A stretch of DNA of 64,000 nucleotides from Streptomyces gobiensis (GCF_021216675.1 NZ_CP086120.1:2524501-2588500), one strand, 5' to 3'. Shown: positions 1-9,543, counted from the first letter of the stretch. A program made the numbers and translations. Notes: a model not told the origin generated them from the letters alone.

Positions 1-69
1 GTGGCTGGGGTGTCCCGCCGTGGGTGTTTTGTACCTGCCTCGGGTCCGTTGTGGGTCGGGGGTGGTCCG

Positions 70-183
70 GGGTGGGCCGTTCCGGACCCATGATTTACGG
101 CCCGACGCGCGGTTACGTTGAGTTGGCCGGTGGGGTCTGTGTCGGCCCACAAATCACGGGCAAGCGTCCGGAACAACCCACCC
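70..183. repeat. Long imperfect inverted repeat
   Basis: Arms at 70-106 and 141-183 are near inverse complements over about 38 bases, with one short indel and a few mismatches, around a 34-base spacer. No ORF here looks coding. The expected gene left of topA (often thymidylate kinase) is not in the window. It may be a fold-back 3' untranslated structure or a remnant of a small inverted-repeat element; I cannot decide which. Confidence 0.5.
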
Positions 184-189
184 CTCCCC

Positions 190-472
190 ACCCCCTCACG
201 CGTTGTGGGCACTCGGGCCGCCCGAGGGGCGGTGGGGGTCCCCCCATGCCCTTAAGGCTATGGGGGAGGGTGGGCACAACACCCGGCCACCGGCCCGCCC
301 CGGGCCAACCCCGGGCCCCGGGGCGAAGCCCCGGTTACGGGAAGGGGCGGGATCGGGGAAACCCACCCACGGCACCCCGGATCCGGGCGGAGCCCGGCCA
401 CGCGGCGGAGCCGCATATCGGTACAGCGCCGGGAAGGCGGGGGGCAGCCGCAAGGCTCGGGGCCGGGGCTAG
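190..472 (+). repeat. Dispersed intergenic repeat, copy 1
   Basis: GC-rich non-coding element just past the topA stop. It shares blocks with 12985-13200 (inverted) and 31480-31885: GTGGGCACAACACC, a CCGGGGCGAAGCCCCGG hairpin followed by GGGAAGGGGCGG, and GCGGAGCCGCATATCG. All three copies sit at gene 3' ends, which suggests a terminator-like or RNA-protecting role. Boundaries are approximate. Confidence 0.7.
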
Positions 473-3279
473 TCCGGCTTCTTCGTGGTGGTCTTCTTGG
501 CGGCGGCCTTCTTCGCGGTCGCCTTCTTCGCCGTTGTCTTCTTCGCGGCGGCCTTCTTGGCCGGCGCCTTCTTCGCGGCCGTCTTCTTCGCCGTCGTCTT
601 CTTCGCGGCCGTCTTCTTCTTCGCCGGGCCCTTGGCGCGCTTCTCCGCCAGGAGCTCGAAGGCTCGCTCGGGGGTGATCTCCTCTACGTCGTCGTCGCGG
701 CGCAGTGTCGCGTTGGTCTCACCGTCCGTGACATACGGCCCGAAGCGGCCGTCCTTCACTACGACCGGGCGGTCGTTGGTGGGGTCGGTGCCCAGTTCCT
801 TCAGCGGGGGCTTGGCGGCGGCGCGGCCACGCTGCTTGGGCTGGGCGTAGATGGCGAGGGCTTCGTCGAGGGTGATGGTGAAGAGCTGCTCCTCGCTCTC
901 CAGGGAGCGGGAGTCGGTGCCCTTCTTGAGGTACGGGCCGTAGCGGCCGTTCTGGGCGGTGATCTCCTGGCCGGAGTCGGGGTCGGTGCCGACCACCCGG
1001 GGGAGGGAGAGGAGCTTGAGCGCGTCGTCCAGCGTGATCGTGTCGAGGGACATCGACTTGAAGAGCGAGGCCGTGCGTGGCTTGACCGCGTTCTTGCCGG
1101 TCTTCGGGGTGCCCTCGGGGAGGACCTCGGTGACGTACGGGCCGTAGCGGCCGTCCTTGGCGACGATGGGGTGGTTCGTGGCCGGGTCGATGCCGAGTTC
1201 GAAGTCGCCGCTGGGCTTGGCGAGCAGTTCCTCGGCGAGTTCGACGGTCAGCTCGTCCGGCGGGAGGTCGTCGGGGACATCGGCGCGCTGGCCGGTCTCG
1301 CCCTCGGGGCCGGGCTTTTCCACGTACGGGCCGTAGCGGCCCACGCGCAGGACGATGTCGTTGCCGACGGGGAAGGACGAGATGCCCTTGGCGTCGATCG
1401 CGCCCAGATCGGAGACGAGCTCCTTGAGCCCGCCGAGGTGGTCGCCGTCGCCGTTGCCCGCCTCGGCGGCGCCGCTGGCCTCGCCCTTGCCGAAGTAGAA
1501 GCGGCGCAGCCACGGCACGGCCTCGGCGTCGCCGCTGGCGATGCGGTCAAGGTCCTCTTCCATCTGGGCGGTGAAGTCGTAGTCGACCAGGCGGCCGAAG
1601 TGCTTCTCCAGAAGGCCGACGACGGCGAAGGAGAGGAAGGACGGCACGAGGGCTGTGCCCTTTTTGAAGACATAGCGGCGGTCGAGGATGGTGCTGATGA
1701 TCGACGCGTAGGTGGAGGGACGGCCGATCTCTCGCTCTTCGAGCTCCTTGACGAGCGTCGCCTCGGTGTAGCGGGCCGGGGGCTTGGTGGCGTGGCCGTC
1801 GACCGAGATCTCGTCCGCGGTCAGGGCATCGCCCTCGGTGACCTGCGGGAGACGGCGCTCGCGGTCGTCAAGCTCGGCGTTGGGGTCGTCGGAGCCCTCG
1901 ACATACGCCTTGAGGAAGCCGTGGAAGGTGATGATCTTGCCGGTGGTGCTGAACTCGGCGTCGCGGCCGTCGGCGGAGCGGCCGCCGACCTTGATGGTGA
2001 CGGACTGGCCGGTGGCGTCCTTCATCTGGGAGGCGACGGTGCGCTTCCAGATCAGTTCGTAGAGCTTGAACTGGTCGCCGGTCAGCCCGGTCTCGGCGGG
2101 AGTGCGGAAGCGGTCGCCGGAGGGGCGGATCGCCTCGTGCGCTTCCTGGGCGTTCTTGACCTTGCCCGCGTAGGAGCGGGGCTTGTCCGGGAGGTAGTCG
2201 GCCCCGTAGAGCTGGGTGACCTGGGCGCGGGCGGCGGAGATCGCGGTGTCGGACAGGGTCGTGGAGTCCGTACGCATATAGGTGATGAAGCCGTTCTCGT
2301 ACAGCTTCTGGGCCACCTGCATCGTGACCTTGGCACCGAAGCCGAGCTTGCGGCTGGCTTCCTGCTGGAGGGTCGTGGTGCGGAAGGGGGCGTACGGGGC
2401 CCGGCGGTACGGCTTGGACTCGACCGAGCGCACCGAGAAGTCGGTGTTGGCAAGGGCCTCGGCGAGGGCGCGGGCGTTCTCCTCGTTGAGGTGGAGCGTG
2501 TCGTTCTTGAGCGCGCCGTCCGGGCCGAAGTCGCGGCCCTGGGCGATACGGCGGCCGTCGACCGTGGTGAGGCGGGCCGTCAGCACGTTCGGGTCGGAGG
2601 AGTCACCGGCGCGACCGGTGTTGAAGGTGCCGGTCAGGTCCCAGTACTCGGCGGAGCGGAAGGCGATACGGTCGCGCTCGCGCTCGACGACGAGCCGGGT
2701 GGCGACGGACTGGACACGGCCCGCGGAGAGGCGGGGCATGACCTTCTTCCAGAGGACCGGCGAGACCTCGTAGCCGTAGAGGCGGTCGAGGATACGGCGG
2801 GTCTCCTGGGCGTCGACCAGGCGCTGGTTCAGATCCCGGGTGTTGTTGACGGCCTCACGGATGGCGTCCTTGGTGATCTCGTTGAAGACCATCCGGCGGA
2901 CCGGGACCTTGGGCTTGAGCACTTCCTGGAGGTGCCAGGCGATGGCCTCGCCCTCCCGGTCCTCATCGGTGGCGAGGTAGAGCTCGTCGGAGTCGGCGAG
3001 GAGCTGCTTAAGCTTTTTGACCTGGTCTTTTTTGTCACTGTTGACGACGTAAAGCGGTTCGAAATCGTGATCGACGTTCACGCCCAAGCGGGCCCAGGGC
3101 TCGCCCTTGTACTTGGCGGGCACCTCGGCTGCGCCGTTCGGCAGGTCGCGAATGTGCCCGACGCTCGCCTCGACGACATAGCCAGGGCCAAGGTAGCCCT
3201 TGATCGTCTTCGCCTTGGCGGGCGACTCGACGATCACGAGTCGGCGCCCGCCGTTTGCGGTCTCGCTGGTCGGGGACAA
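469..3279 (-). CDS. topA: DNA topoisomerase I (type IA)
   Basis: Relaxes negatively supercoiled DNA by cutting and passing a single strand. The 936-aa protein opens with a Toprim domain (RLVIVESPAKAK near residue 13; DEDREGE metal site at 105-111). The active-site Tyr is at about 334 in FITYMRTDS. At least four C-terminal Topo repeats of the GRYGPYV type follow, in place of zinc fingers. The last ~50 residues are a Lys/Ala-rich histone-like tail (KKTAAKK units); in Streptomyces such tails are linked to DNA binding and processivity. It is transcribed away from the DUF2752 gene and ends inside a dispersed repeat. Confidence 0.98.
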   Translation of the reverse strand: MSPTSETANGGRRLVIVESPAKAKTIKGYLGPGYVVEASVGHIRDLPNGAAEVPAKYKGEPWARLGVNVDHDFEPLYVVNSDKKDQVKKLKQLLADSDELYLATDEDREGEAIAWHLQEVLKPKVPVRRMVFNEITKDAIREAVNNTRDLNQRLVDAQETRRILDRLYGYEVSPVLWKKVMPRLSAGRVQSVATRLVVERERDRIAFRSAEYWDLTGTFNTGRAGDSSDPNVLTARLTTVDGRRIAQGRDFGPDGALKNDTLHLNEENARALAEALANTDFSVRSVESKPYRRAPYAPFRTTTLQQEASRKLGFGAKVTMQVAQKLYENGFITYMRTDSTTLSDTAISAARAQVTQLYGADYLPDKPRSYAGKVKNAQEAHEAIRPSGDRFRTPAETGLTGDQFKLYELIWKRTVASQMKDATGQSVTIKVGGRSADGRDAEFSTTGKIITFHGFLKAYVEGSDDPNAELDDRERRLPQVTEGDALTADEISVDGHATKPPARYTEATLVKELEEREIGRPSTYASIISTILDRRYVFKKGTALVPSFLSFAVVGLLEKHFGRLVDYDFTAQMEEDLDRIASGDAEAVPWLRRFYFGKGEASGAAEAGNGDGDHLGGLKELVSDLGAIDAKGISSFPVGNDIVLRVGRYGPYVEKPGPEGETGQRADVPDDLPPDELTVELAEELLAKPSGDFELGIDPATNHPIVAKDGRYGPYVTEVLPEGTPKTGKNAVKPRTASLFKSMSLDTITLDDALKLLSLPRVVGTDPDSGQEITAQNGRYGPYLKKGTDSRSLESEEQLFTITLDEALAIYAQPKQRGRAAAKPPLKELGTDPTNDRPVVVKDGRFGPYVTDGETNATLRRDDDVEEITPERAFELLAEKRAKGPAKKKTAAKKTTAKKTAAKKAPAKKAAAKKTTAKKATAKKAAAKKTTTKKPD

Positions 3280-3521
3280 CTTCTCGCTCTTCTCTCCGGT
3301 CGACTGTCGGCACTTATGTGCACTGTGATGACGCTGCGGAGTGTGACGGTACCTCCCGGTCCCCTGTCAAACGGAAAAAGTCCGCAACGCCACTCGAACG
3401 GTAACCCGACAACCGTCATTCCTGCCGCTCGATGGCGGCTGGCAGTATGTCGGGATCATGGTGGCGACGGGTCTACGCCAGGTTTTCGGGGGCGGTTTCC
3501 GGTGCTGAGGAGCAGGTGAAA

Positions 3522-3918
3522 ATGGGCCACGGTCGCCAGTCGGTCCACCCGGCCGTAGCACCGCTGGCCACGTTCGCGGCGGGCGGCGCGGGCGCGGCGT
3601 ATCTGTGGGGGGTCAACCCGCACGAGGCGGGGAATCTGCTGCCACGCTGCCCCCTTCAACTGGGCCACCGGGCTGCTCTGCCCGGTCTGCGGCGGTACCC
3701 GGATGACGTACGACCTGCTGCACGGGGATCTGGCCGCCGCCTTCCAGGACAACGCGGCGCTGCTGACGCTGGGGGTTCCGGCAGCGGCGTATTTCGGCGG
3801 GCGCTGGCTTGTCGAAGCGCTGCGTGGGCGCCGCTATCAGCCAACGCTCAGCGGGCGTGGCACGGCGGTGGTGGTGGGGATCGCGCTGATCTGGATGATT
3901 GTCCGGAATGTGCGCTGA
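3522..3918 (+). pseudogene. DUF2752 membrane protein, frameshifted
   Basis: The N-terminal part (ATG 3522, with GAGGAG 8 bases upstream) reads into YLWGVNPHEAGNLLPRCP. The rest of the DUF2752 signature (FNWATGLLCPVCGGTRMTY) continues in the +1 frame to a stop at 3918. The switch falls in a run of five C at 3650-3654; four C would restore one ORF of about 131 aa with a C-terminal membrane helix. Function of the family is unknown. The extra base could be a real mutation or a sequencing error in the homopolymer. Confidence 0.75.
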
Positions 3919-3938
3919 GCGGCGGGTGCCGCCGTCGC

Positions 3939-4136
3939 TCACAGGCTCAGCAGGAGCCCGAGGCCGGTAGTGACGAACGCCACGCCGAAGAGCACGCTGA
4001 GTACGGCCGCCGCGATGGGGTGGGCTCCGGCTGCGACCGGCTCGCCCCGCCGGAGCCGGGTCGCGGTCCACAGCAGCAGCGCCATGCCGAACAGCGTGCA
4101 GACGGCTCCGGTGAAAACGGCGGGTGGGCTCTCCAT
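3939..4136 (-). CDS. Small two-helix membrane protein
   Basis: A 65-aa hydrophobic protein starting MESPPAVFTG, with two predicted membrane spans (VCTLFGMALLLW near residue 12 and AAVLSVLFGVAFVTTG near 43) around a short basic loop. Upstream in-frame codons are possible but look less coding. It ends 20 bp from the convergent DUF2752 gene and begins 53 bp past the stop of the methyltransferase on the same strand, so it may be its last operon member. I do not recognise the family. Confidence 0.6.
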   Translation of the reverse strand: MESPPAVFTGAVCTLFGMALLLWTATRLRRGEPVAAGAHPIAAAVLSVLFGVAFVTTGLGLLLSL

Positions 4137-4189
4137 GACGGCGAGCGTGCCACCCGACGGCGACATACATACGAACTGCGGGTGAATGC

Positions 4190-5713
4190 TCAACGGTCCG
4201 CGGGAAGGAGAAAACCCTGCTCGACCAGGAGCCGGATGGCCTGCGGGGTGCGGTCGCGGAGCTGTACGGGGTCCTCGCCGACAAGCTGGGCGATGGCGTC
4301 GAGGATGCGCCCGGCGGGCAGGGATCCGTCACAGACGCCCGCGAAGCCCGCGCCGACCGTATCGACCTGGGTCGCCCGGCGCATACCGCGGTGCTGGCGG
4401 AATACGACGTGCTCAGGGTCCTCGGCACCGGGGGCGCCGACCTGCTCCTGTACGACATCGTCGGCGAGCCGGAAGTGGGTGTTGAGGAGAGCCGCGTCAT
4501 CATGGGTGCGGAGGAAGTCCTGGCGCTCGAAGTGGGAACGTACGGCGTCACCGAGCGGCTGTTCGACCGGGTGAGCCCACTCCTCGATGGTGATGGACGG
4601 AGCGTTGGTTTCTGTTTTACGCAGGGTGATCCAGCCGAAGCCGATGGCGTGCGTATTGCTCTGTTCGAACGCGTCCAGCCAGGCGTCGTAGCGGGCCGCG
4701 TATTCGGCTGGATCGGAGCGGTGGTCACCACTGTCGCGCAGCCATAGCTCGGCGTACTGGGTGATGTCCTGCACCTCACGCTGGACGATCCAGGCGTCAC
4801 AGCCGCCCGGCACCCAGGAGCGGAGCCGGTCGCGCCAGTCCTCGCCCTCGATGTGCTGCCAGTTGGCCAGCAGCTGGCAGTAGCCGCCCTCGGTGAGGTG
4901 GTCGACGGAGTTCTGGACGAGGGTGCGGCACACATCGTCGCCCGCCATACCGCCATCGCGGTATGTGAGGCGTGCGCCGGGCGAGATGACAAAGGGCGGG
5001 TTGGAGACGATCAGGTCGTACGGGTCCTCGCGGGCGACCGGTTCATAGAGTGAGCCCTCGCGCAGGTCGGGCGCGGGTGCCCCGGAGAGGGCCAGGGTGA
5101 GCCCGGCGAAGCGCAGGGCGCGGGGGTTGAGGTCGGTGGCGGTGACATGGGTGGCGTGCTGGGCGGCGTGCAGGGCCTGGACGCCGGAGCCGGTGCCGAG
5201 GTCCAGGGCGCGGGCGACGGGCGTACGGACCGTGATTCCGGCCAGGGTGGTGGAGGCGCCGCCGACGCCGAGGACGATGTCCTCGCTGCGCTGGGGCCTG
5301 CCTTCCGGGGTTCGAATGCCCGCGGCGCCGCCGACCGCGCAGCCCAGATCGGAGACGATCCACCAGTCCTGCCCCTGGGGTCCGCCGAAGGGGCGGATGT
5401 CTACGGTCGCGCGGACGGCGCCGCCATCCTGGACAAGCCAGTTGTCGGCGAGGGCATCGGCTGCCGGGAGGGCGGCGCGGGCTCGCTCGTAGGGCACCGG
5501 ATGCTGGAGGAGGAAGAGCCGCACCAGGGTCTCCAGCGGCCCGTCACCCCGGGTGGCGCGCAGGGCGGGCACGGTCTCGCTGCGGGCGAGGGCCGCGTAG
5601 GCGGGGGCGCCGAGGAGTTCGAGGAGGCCGTCCGCCGTAAAGGAGACGGCCAGGAACGCGTCGCGCAGCCGGGGAATGGTGGTGCTGGTGGCGGTGGGGA
5701 GGTGCGTACTCAC
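4190..5713 (-). CDS. Class I SAM-dependent methyltransferase (HemK/PrmC-like core)
   Basis: The 507-aa protein has a SAM-binding motif DLGTGSG at 171-177 and the catalytic loop SNPPFV at about 237-242. That loop is typical of enzymes methylating amide or amino nitrogens of Gln, adenine or guanine. An actinobacteria-type N-terminal domain (1-160) precedes it. A C-terminal extension (about 330-507) contains a winged-helix-like segment, which could contact nucleic acid. It is much longer than PrmC (~280 aa), so a release-factor substrate should not be assumed. Start MSTHLPT is the only convincing one. Neighbour of topA in streptomycetes. Confidence 0.85.
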   Translation of the reverse strand: MSTHLPTATSTTIPRLRDAFLAVSFTADGLLELLGAPAYAALARSETVPALRATRGDGPLETLVRLFLLQHPVPYERARAALPAADALADNWLVQDGGAVRATVDIRPFGGPQGQDWWIVSDLGCAVGGAAGIRTPEGRPQRSEDIVLGVGGASTTLAGITVRTPVARALDLGTGSGVQALHAAQHATHVTATDLNPRALRFAGLTLALSGAPAPDLREGSLYEPVAREDPYDLIVSNPPFVISPGARLTYRDGGMAGDDVCRTLVQNSVDHLTEGGYCQLLANWQHIEGEDWRDRLRSWVPGGCDAWIVQREVQDITQYAELWLRDSGDHRSDPAEYAARYDAWLDAFEQSNTHAIGFGWITLRKTETNAPSITIEEWAHPVEQPLGDAVRSHFERQDFLRTHDDAALLNTHFRLADDVVQEQVGAPGAEDPEHVVFRQHRGMRRATQVDTVGAGFAGVCDGSLPAGRILDAIAQLVGEDPVQLRDRTPQAIRLLVEQGFLLPADR

Positions 5714-5726
5714 GGCCCCATTGTGT

Positions 5727-5945
5727 CCCGGAACCCTGCTACGGGGTGGGCGAAGTCGTCGTGGCTGGTGTGGGTGGCGGGTTGCCTTGCGGGGTTGAGC
5801 CCGGAACCCGGCTGCGGGGTGGACGCAGGCGGCGTGGGTGGTGCGGGGTGGTAGGTGCCCTGCCGGGTTGAACCCCGAACCCCGCTGCAGGGTGGACGCG
5901 GGCGCCCTGGCTGGATCGCGCCGCCGAACCCGGCTGCGGGGGCCA
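5727..5945. repeat. Four degenerate intergenic repeats
   Basis: The region between the methyltransferase start and the lipoprotein stop holds four copies of a unit like CGAACCCSGCTGCGGGGTGG, near 5730, 5798, 5876 and 5927. The middle two are extended by GGGTTGA before and GACGC after. No ORF in it has coding character. Copies diverge by several bases, so they are old. Confidence 0.55.
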
Positions 5946-5985
5946 GCGTCGGCGGCTCCTGGGCTGGGAGCCGCCGGGGGGCTGG

Positions 5986-6591
5986 TCAGGCTGGTGGGGA
6001 GGGCAGGGGGGTGGTGGGGGTAGGAGTGGGGCTGGGGGTCGCCCCGGGCGATGCCTGGCAGCCCTCCTGCTCGGACATGGCCCGGCCGAGCTCACCGGAC
6101 TGGAGCTTGTTCAGCGACTCATCACCGCTCGTGCCGAGCTTGTTGAGCTCCTCGACGATCTCCTTGAGGCCGTCGGCGAACTTCGCCTGGTCCTTGGTGT
6201 CCATCGCGTCGATCTTGTTCTTCAGACCGGCGTAGGACGAGGAGATGGCGTTGAGCTCCTTCACCGCGTCCTGCTGGAGCTCGGCGCCGTCCTCGACCGG
6301 CGGCGGGCCCGCCTCGTCAACCGCCGTGGCGAGGGACTTATAGGCGTCGCTGATCTGCTGGAAGGCCCTGGAATCAGCCTTCTTGACCTCTTCCGGCGAG
6401 CTGTCCTTGCTGCTCACCTCGTCGATGGTGGCGTTGGCGTCCTGGATCCTCTCCACCTGGGGCTGGACCTCGTCACAGACCTCCTTGGCCCACGCGTCGG
6501 TTTCGTTGTCGCCGTCGTCGCCACCGCAGCCGGTCAGCGCCACTGCCAGTACCACGCTGCCGCACAGCGCGGTCGCGAGCTTCTTGTTCAC
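5986..6591 (-). CDS. Secreted lipoprotein, helical
   Basis: Starting at GTG 6591 (purine-rich GGAAGGGA upstream), the product is 201 aa with a lipoprotein signal: basic MNKK, a hydrophobic core, and the lipobox LTGC with Cys22 as acylation site. The mature part is rich in Ala, Glu and Lys and predicted helical (residues 35-170), with one more Cys near the end. It finishes in a Pro/Thr/Ser tail. Attachment to the outer face of the membrane is expected. In-frame codons up to 6753 would bury the signal peptide and are rejected. No known function. Confidence 0.8.
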   Translation of the reverse strand: MNKKLATALCGSVVLAVALTGCGGDDGDNETDAWAKEVCDEVQPQVERIQDANATIDEVSSKDSSPEEVKKADSRAFQQISDAYKSLATAVDEAGPPPVEDGAELQQDAVKELNAISSSYAGLKNKIDAMDTKDQAKFADGLKEIVEELNKLGTSGDESLNKLQSGELGRAMSEQEGCQASPGATPSPTPTPTTPLPSPPA

Positions 6592-6733
6592 CGGATCCGT
6601 CCCTTCCGTGACTTCCCGGCCCGGAAGATACACGCCAAGGGGGTGGTCGCGGCGAGTTGGGTGAGGGACTTGGCTGCTTTTAAGGGGTAATGCAGCCATT
6701 TGCACCAAGGGGTTTCTCCCGGAGGCGAACATA

Positions 6734-6770
6734 CGGGCGGGCGGCGTGCTCAAAGCACACCGCCCGCCCG
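6734..6770 (-). terminator. Hairpin terminator of hppA
   Basis: Arms of 17 bases (6734-6750 and 6754-6770) pair with one mismatch around a 3-base loop. It lies 43 bp beyond the hppA stop on the minus strand. There is no U-run, as is usual in Streptomyces. Confidence 0.75.
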
Positions 6771-6806
6771 GTCGTTGGGAGCGTAAACCGGTCGTTGGGA
6801 CCGTAA
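6768..6806. repeat. Short direct repeat
   Basis: Two copies of CCGGTCGTTGGGANCGTAA, at 6768-6786 and 6788-6806, one base apart and differing at one position. They sit between the hppA stop and its terminator hairpin. No function is evident. Confidence 0.7.
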
Positions 6807-6812
6807 GGCCGC

Positions 6813-9200
6813 TTAGGAGGCCGCTACGGGGTCGGTTGACTTGGCTGTGTTGTCAGGGTTGCCCTCACCGCCCATCGTGACGCCGCGCCGCTTGGAGGCG
6901 TAGACGGCGCTGACGATGACGGCGATGGCGATGACGGCGATGGAGATACGGGCGAGCAGGCTGGCCTGGTCCCCGTAGGAGAACATCACCACAGCGGGGG
7001 CGATCAGCAGCGCCACCAGGTTCATCACCTTCAGCAGCGGGTTGATCGCGGGCCCGGCGGTGTCCTTGAACGGGTCGCCGACCGTATCGCCGATGACGGT
7101 GGCGGCGTGCGCCTCGCTGCCCTTGCCGCCGTGGTGACCGTCCTCGACGAGCTTCTTGGCGTTGTCCCAGGCGCCGCCGGAGTTGGCCAGGAAGACGGCC
7201 ATCAGGATGCCGGTGCAGATGGCGCCCGCGAGGAAGGACGCGAGCGCGCCGACGCCCAGGGAGAAGCCGACGGCGATGGGGGACATCACCGCGAGCAGAC
7301 CGGGCGTGGACAGCTCCCGCAGCGCGTCCTTGGTGCAGATGTCGACGACGCGCCCGTACTCCGGCTTCTCGGTGTAGTCCATGATCCCGGGGTGCTCACG
7401 GAACTGCCGCCGTACCTCGTAGACCACCGCGCCCGCGGACCGGGAGACGGCGTTGATGGCCAGCCCGGAGAAGAGGAAGACGACAGCGGCGCCGAGGATC
7501 AGACCGACGAGGTTGTTCGGCTGCGAGATATCGAGGCTCAGGCCCATCTCCTCGGCCCTGACGTTGTACTCGATGACGGCGTTGCCGATCGCGTCCCGGT
7601 ACGAGCCGAAGAGCGCCGCGGCGGCGAGGACCGCCGTGGCGATGGCGATGCCCTTGGTGATGGCCTTGGTGGTGTTGCCGACGGCGTCGAGGTCGGTGAG
7701 AACCTGGGCACCGGCGCCCCGCACATCGCCCGACATCTCGGCGATGCCCTGAGCGTTGTCGGAGACCGGGCCGAAGGTGTCCATGGCGACGATGACACCG
7801 ACGGTGGTGAGCAGACCGGTACCGGCCAAGGCGATGGCGAACAGCGCCAGCATGACGGAGGTGCCGCCGAGCAGGAAGGCACCGTAGACGCTGAGCCCAA
7901 TGAGCAGCGCGGTGTAGACCGCGGACTCCAGACCGAGGGAGACCCCGGAGAGGATCACCGTCGCGGGGCCGGTCAGCGAGGTCTTGCCGACATCGCGTAC
8001 GGGCTTGCGGCTGGTCTCGGTGAAGTACCCGGTGAGCTGCTGGATGAGTGCGGCGAGCACGATGCCGATGGCGACCGCGACCAGGGCGAACACACGCGGG
8101 TCGCCGCCGTGGGCAGCGATCTCGGTGTCCGTGATGCCGTTCAACTCGGCGAAGGTGGCGGGGAGGTAGGTGAAGGCGGTGATCCCCACCAGCACCAGCG
8201 AGATAATCGCGGAGATGAAGAAACCGCGGTTGATGGCGGTCATACCGCTGCGGTCGCTCCGCCGGGGGACGACCACGAAGACGCCGATCATCGCGGTGAG
8301 GACACCGATGGCCGGGACCATCAGCGGGAAGGCGAGACCGGCGTCGCCGAAGGCGACGGTGCCCAGGATCAGGCTGGCGACGAGGACGACGGCATACGAC
8401 TCAAAGAGGTCGGCGGCCATGCCCGCGCAGTCGCCGACATTGTCGCCGACGTTGTCCGCGATGGTGGCGGCGTTACGCGGGTCGTCCTCGGGGATGCCCT
8501 TCTCGACCTTGCCGACGAGGTCGGCGCCGACGTCGGCGGCCTTGGTGAAGATACCGCCGCCGACACGCATGAACATCGCGATCAGCGCGGCACCGAGACC
8601 GAAGCCCTCCAGCACCTTGGGGGCGTCGGCGGCGTAGACGAGCACCACGCAGGCGGCGCCGAGCAGACCGAGGCCGACAGTGAACATGCCGACCACACCG
8701 CCGGTCCGGAAAGCGATCTTCATCGCCTTGTGGGAGACCGCGGTGAGGTCCTTGGCGGGTTCACCCTCCGCTGGAGTGGCCTCGCGTGCGGCGGCGGCGA
8801 CGCGCACATTGCTGCGTACCGCGAGCCACATGCCGATATAGCCGGTGGCCGCCGAGAAAGCGGCTCCGACCAGGAAGAACACTGAGCGGCCAATGCGCTG
8901 GTTCATATCATCGGCCGGTAGCAGCATGAGCAGGAAGAAGACCGCTACGGCGAAAATGCCGAGCGTGCGCAACTGTCGTGCGAGGTAGGCATTGGCGCCT
9001 TCCTGCACAGCGGCAGCGATCTTCTTCATGCTGTCGGTGCCTTCACCGGCCGCGAGCACCTGGCGTACCAGCACCACGGCGACGGCCAGGGCAGCCACAG
9101 CGACCGCGGCGATCACCAGCACCAGGCCGCGGTTGCCCGAGGTGAGCACCGCGTCGGCGAGCTGGTGATGGTTCTGAAGAGGGGGGAGTTGCCCCGCCAT
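6813..9200 (-). CDS. hppA: Membrane-bound proton-pumping pyrophosphatase
   Basis: Couples hydrolysis of cytoplasmic pyrophosphate to proton export across the membrane. The 795-aa protein is almost wholly membrane-spanning (about 16 helices). Substrate and Mg2+ sites are visible as DVGADLVGKVE (223-233) and DNVGDNVGDCAGMAADL (249-265). The GNTTK motif (508-512) has Lys512 where potassium-dependent enzymes have Ala, so it should be the K+-independent class. The start is fixed by AAGGAGG just upstream of ATG 9200. A hairpin follows the gene. Confidence 0.97.
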   Translation of the reverse strand: MAGQLPPLQNHHQLADAVLTSGNRGLVLVIAAVAVAALAVAVVLVRQVLAAGEGTDSMKKIAAAVQEGANAYLARQLRTLGIFAVAVFFLLMLLPADDMNQRIGRSVFFLVGAAFSAATGYIGMWLAVRSNVRVAAAAREATPAEGEPAKDLTAVSHKAMKIAFRTGGVVGMFTVGLGLLGAACVVLVYAADAPKVLEGFGLGAALIAMFMRVGGGIFTKAADVGADLVGKVEKGIPEDDPRNAATIADNVGDNVGDCAGMAADLFESYAVVLVASLILGTVAFGDAGLAFPLMVPAIGVLTAMIGVFVVVPRRSDRSGMTAINRGFFISAIISLVLVGITAFTYLPATFAELNGITDTEIAAHGGDPRVFALVAVAIGIVLAALIQQLTGYFTETSRKPVRDVGKTSLTGPATVILSGVSLGLESAVYTALLIGLSVYGAFLLGGTSVMLALFAIALAGTGLLTTVGVIVAMDTFGPVSDNAQGIAEMSGDVRGAGAQVLTDLDAVGNTTKAITKGIAIATAVLAAAALFGSYRDAIGNAVIEYNVRAEEMGLSLDISQPNNLVGLILGAAVVFLFSGLAINAVSRSAGAVVYEVRRQFREHPGIMDYTEKPEYGRVVDICTKDALRELSTPGLLAVMSPIAVGFSLGVGALASFLAGAICTGILMAVFLANSGGAWDNAKKLVEDGHHGGKGSEAHAATVIGDTVGDPFKDTAGPAINPLLKVMNLVALLIAPAVVMFSYGDQASLLARISIAVIAIAVIVSAVYASKRRGVTMGGEGNPDNTAKSTDPVAAS

Positions 9201-9543
9201 TCGTCCTCCTTGACGTTTGGCACATGGGCGCGCGCAAACACGCTCAGGTGTCCTGCTGCAAAGATGTGGACGGATTCTAGGGAGCCGCCCTTGATCAAAA
9301 CAGGGCGCGGCAGTGGGAATTCGCCTGCACTAGCGAAGATCAAAAGTCTACGGGCTTGGGAATTCCCTCACAAGGAGGAATGGCGAAAATTGACTGACAC
9401 TCTGGAAATGATCACATTAACGGTCTATGAGACATGGCTGCGGCCCTGCTCAGCAGGGCTGCGGCGGCCAGACAGGTGACGCCGGACGCGGGCGCCGGAA
9501 GAAGACAGTCACGAGCCTCTGGGGCGGGCCATCAGGGGAACGG
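9201..9543. other. Intergenic region upstream of hppA
   Basis: 343 bp, less GC-rich than its surroundings, with no convincing gene. It must hold the hppA promoter. Two GGGAATTC boxes lie 38 bp apart (9316 and 9357 regions). An AAGGAGG followed by ATG at 9380 opens only a five-codon frame (MAKID). A short perfect hairpin lies at 9443-9459. Confidence 0.5.
9443..9459 (-). terminator. Short perfect hairpin
   Basis: GCCCTGCT and AGCAGGGC are perfect inverse complements around one base (effectively a 6-bp stem with a 5-base loop). It lies 85 bp past the stop of the minus-strand anti-sigma gene, where a terminator is expected. Confidence 0.5.

Noticed and set aside
1171..3519. A 782-codon frame antisense to topA
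   Set aside because: Typical high-GC shadow of a real gene: Val/Gly/Asp/Leu-rich, no domain, while the opposite strand encodes an unmistakable topoisomerase.
7107..8885. A 592-codon frame antisense to hppA
   Set aside because: Compositional shadow made of Gly/Asp/Glu/Val repeats with no domain.
9380..9397. Five-codon ORF with a perfect Shine-Dalgarno
   Set aside because: Too short to support. No downstream gene on the same strand could be regulated by it within a reasonable distance.
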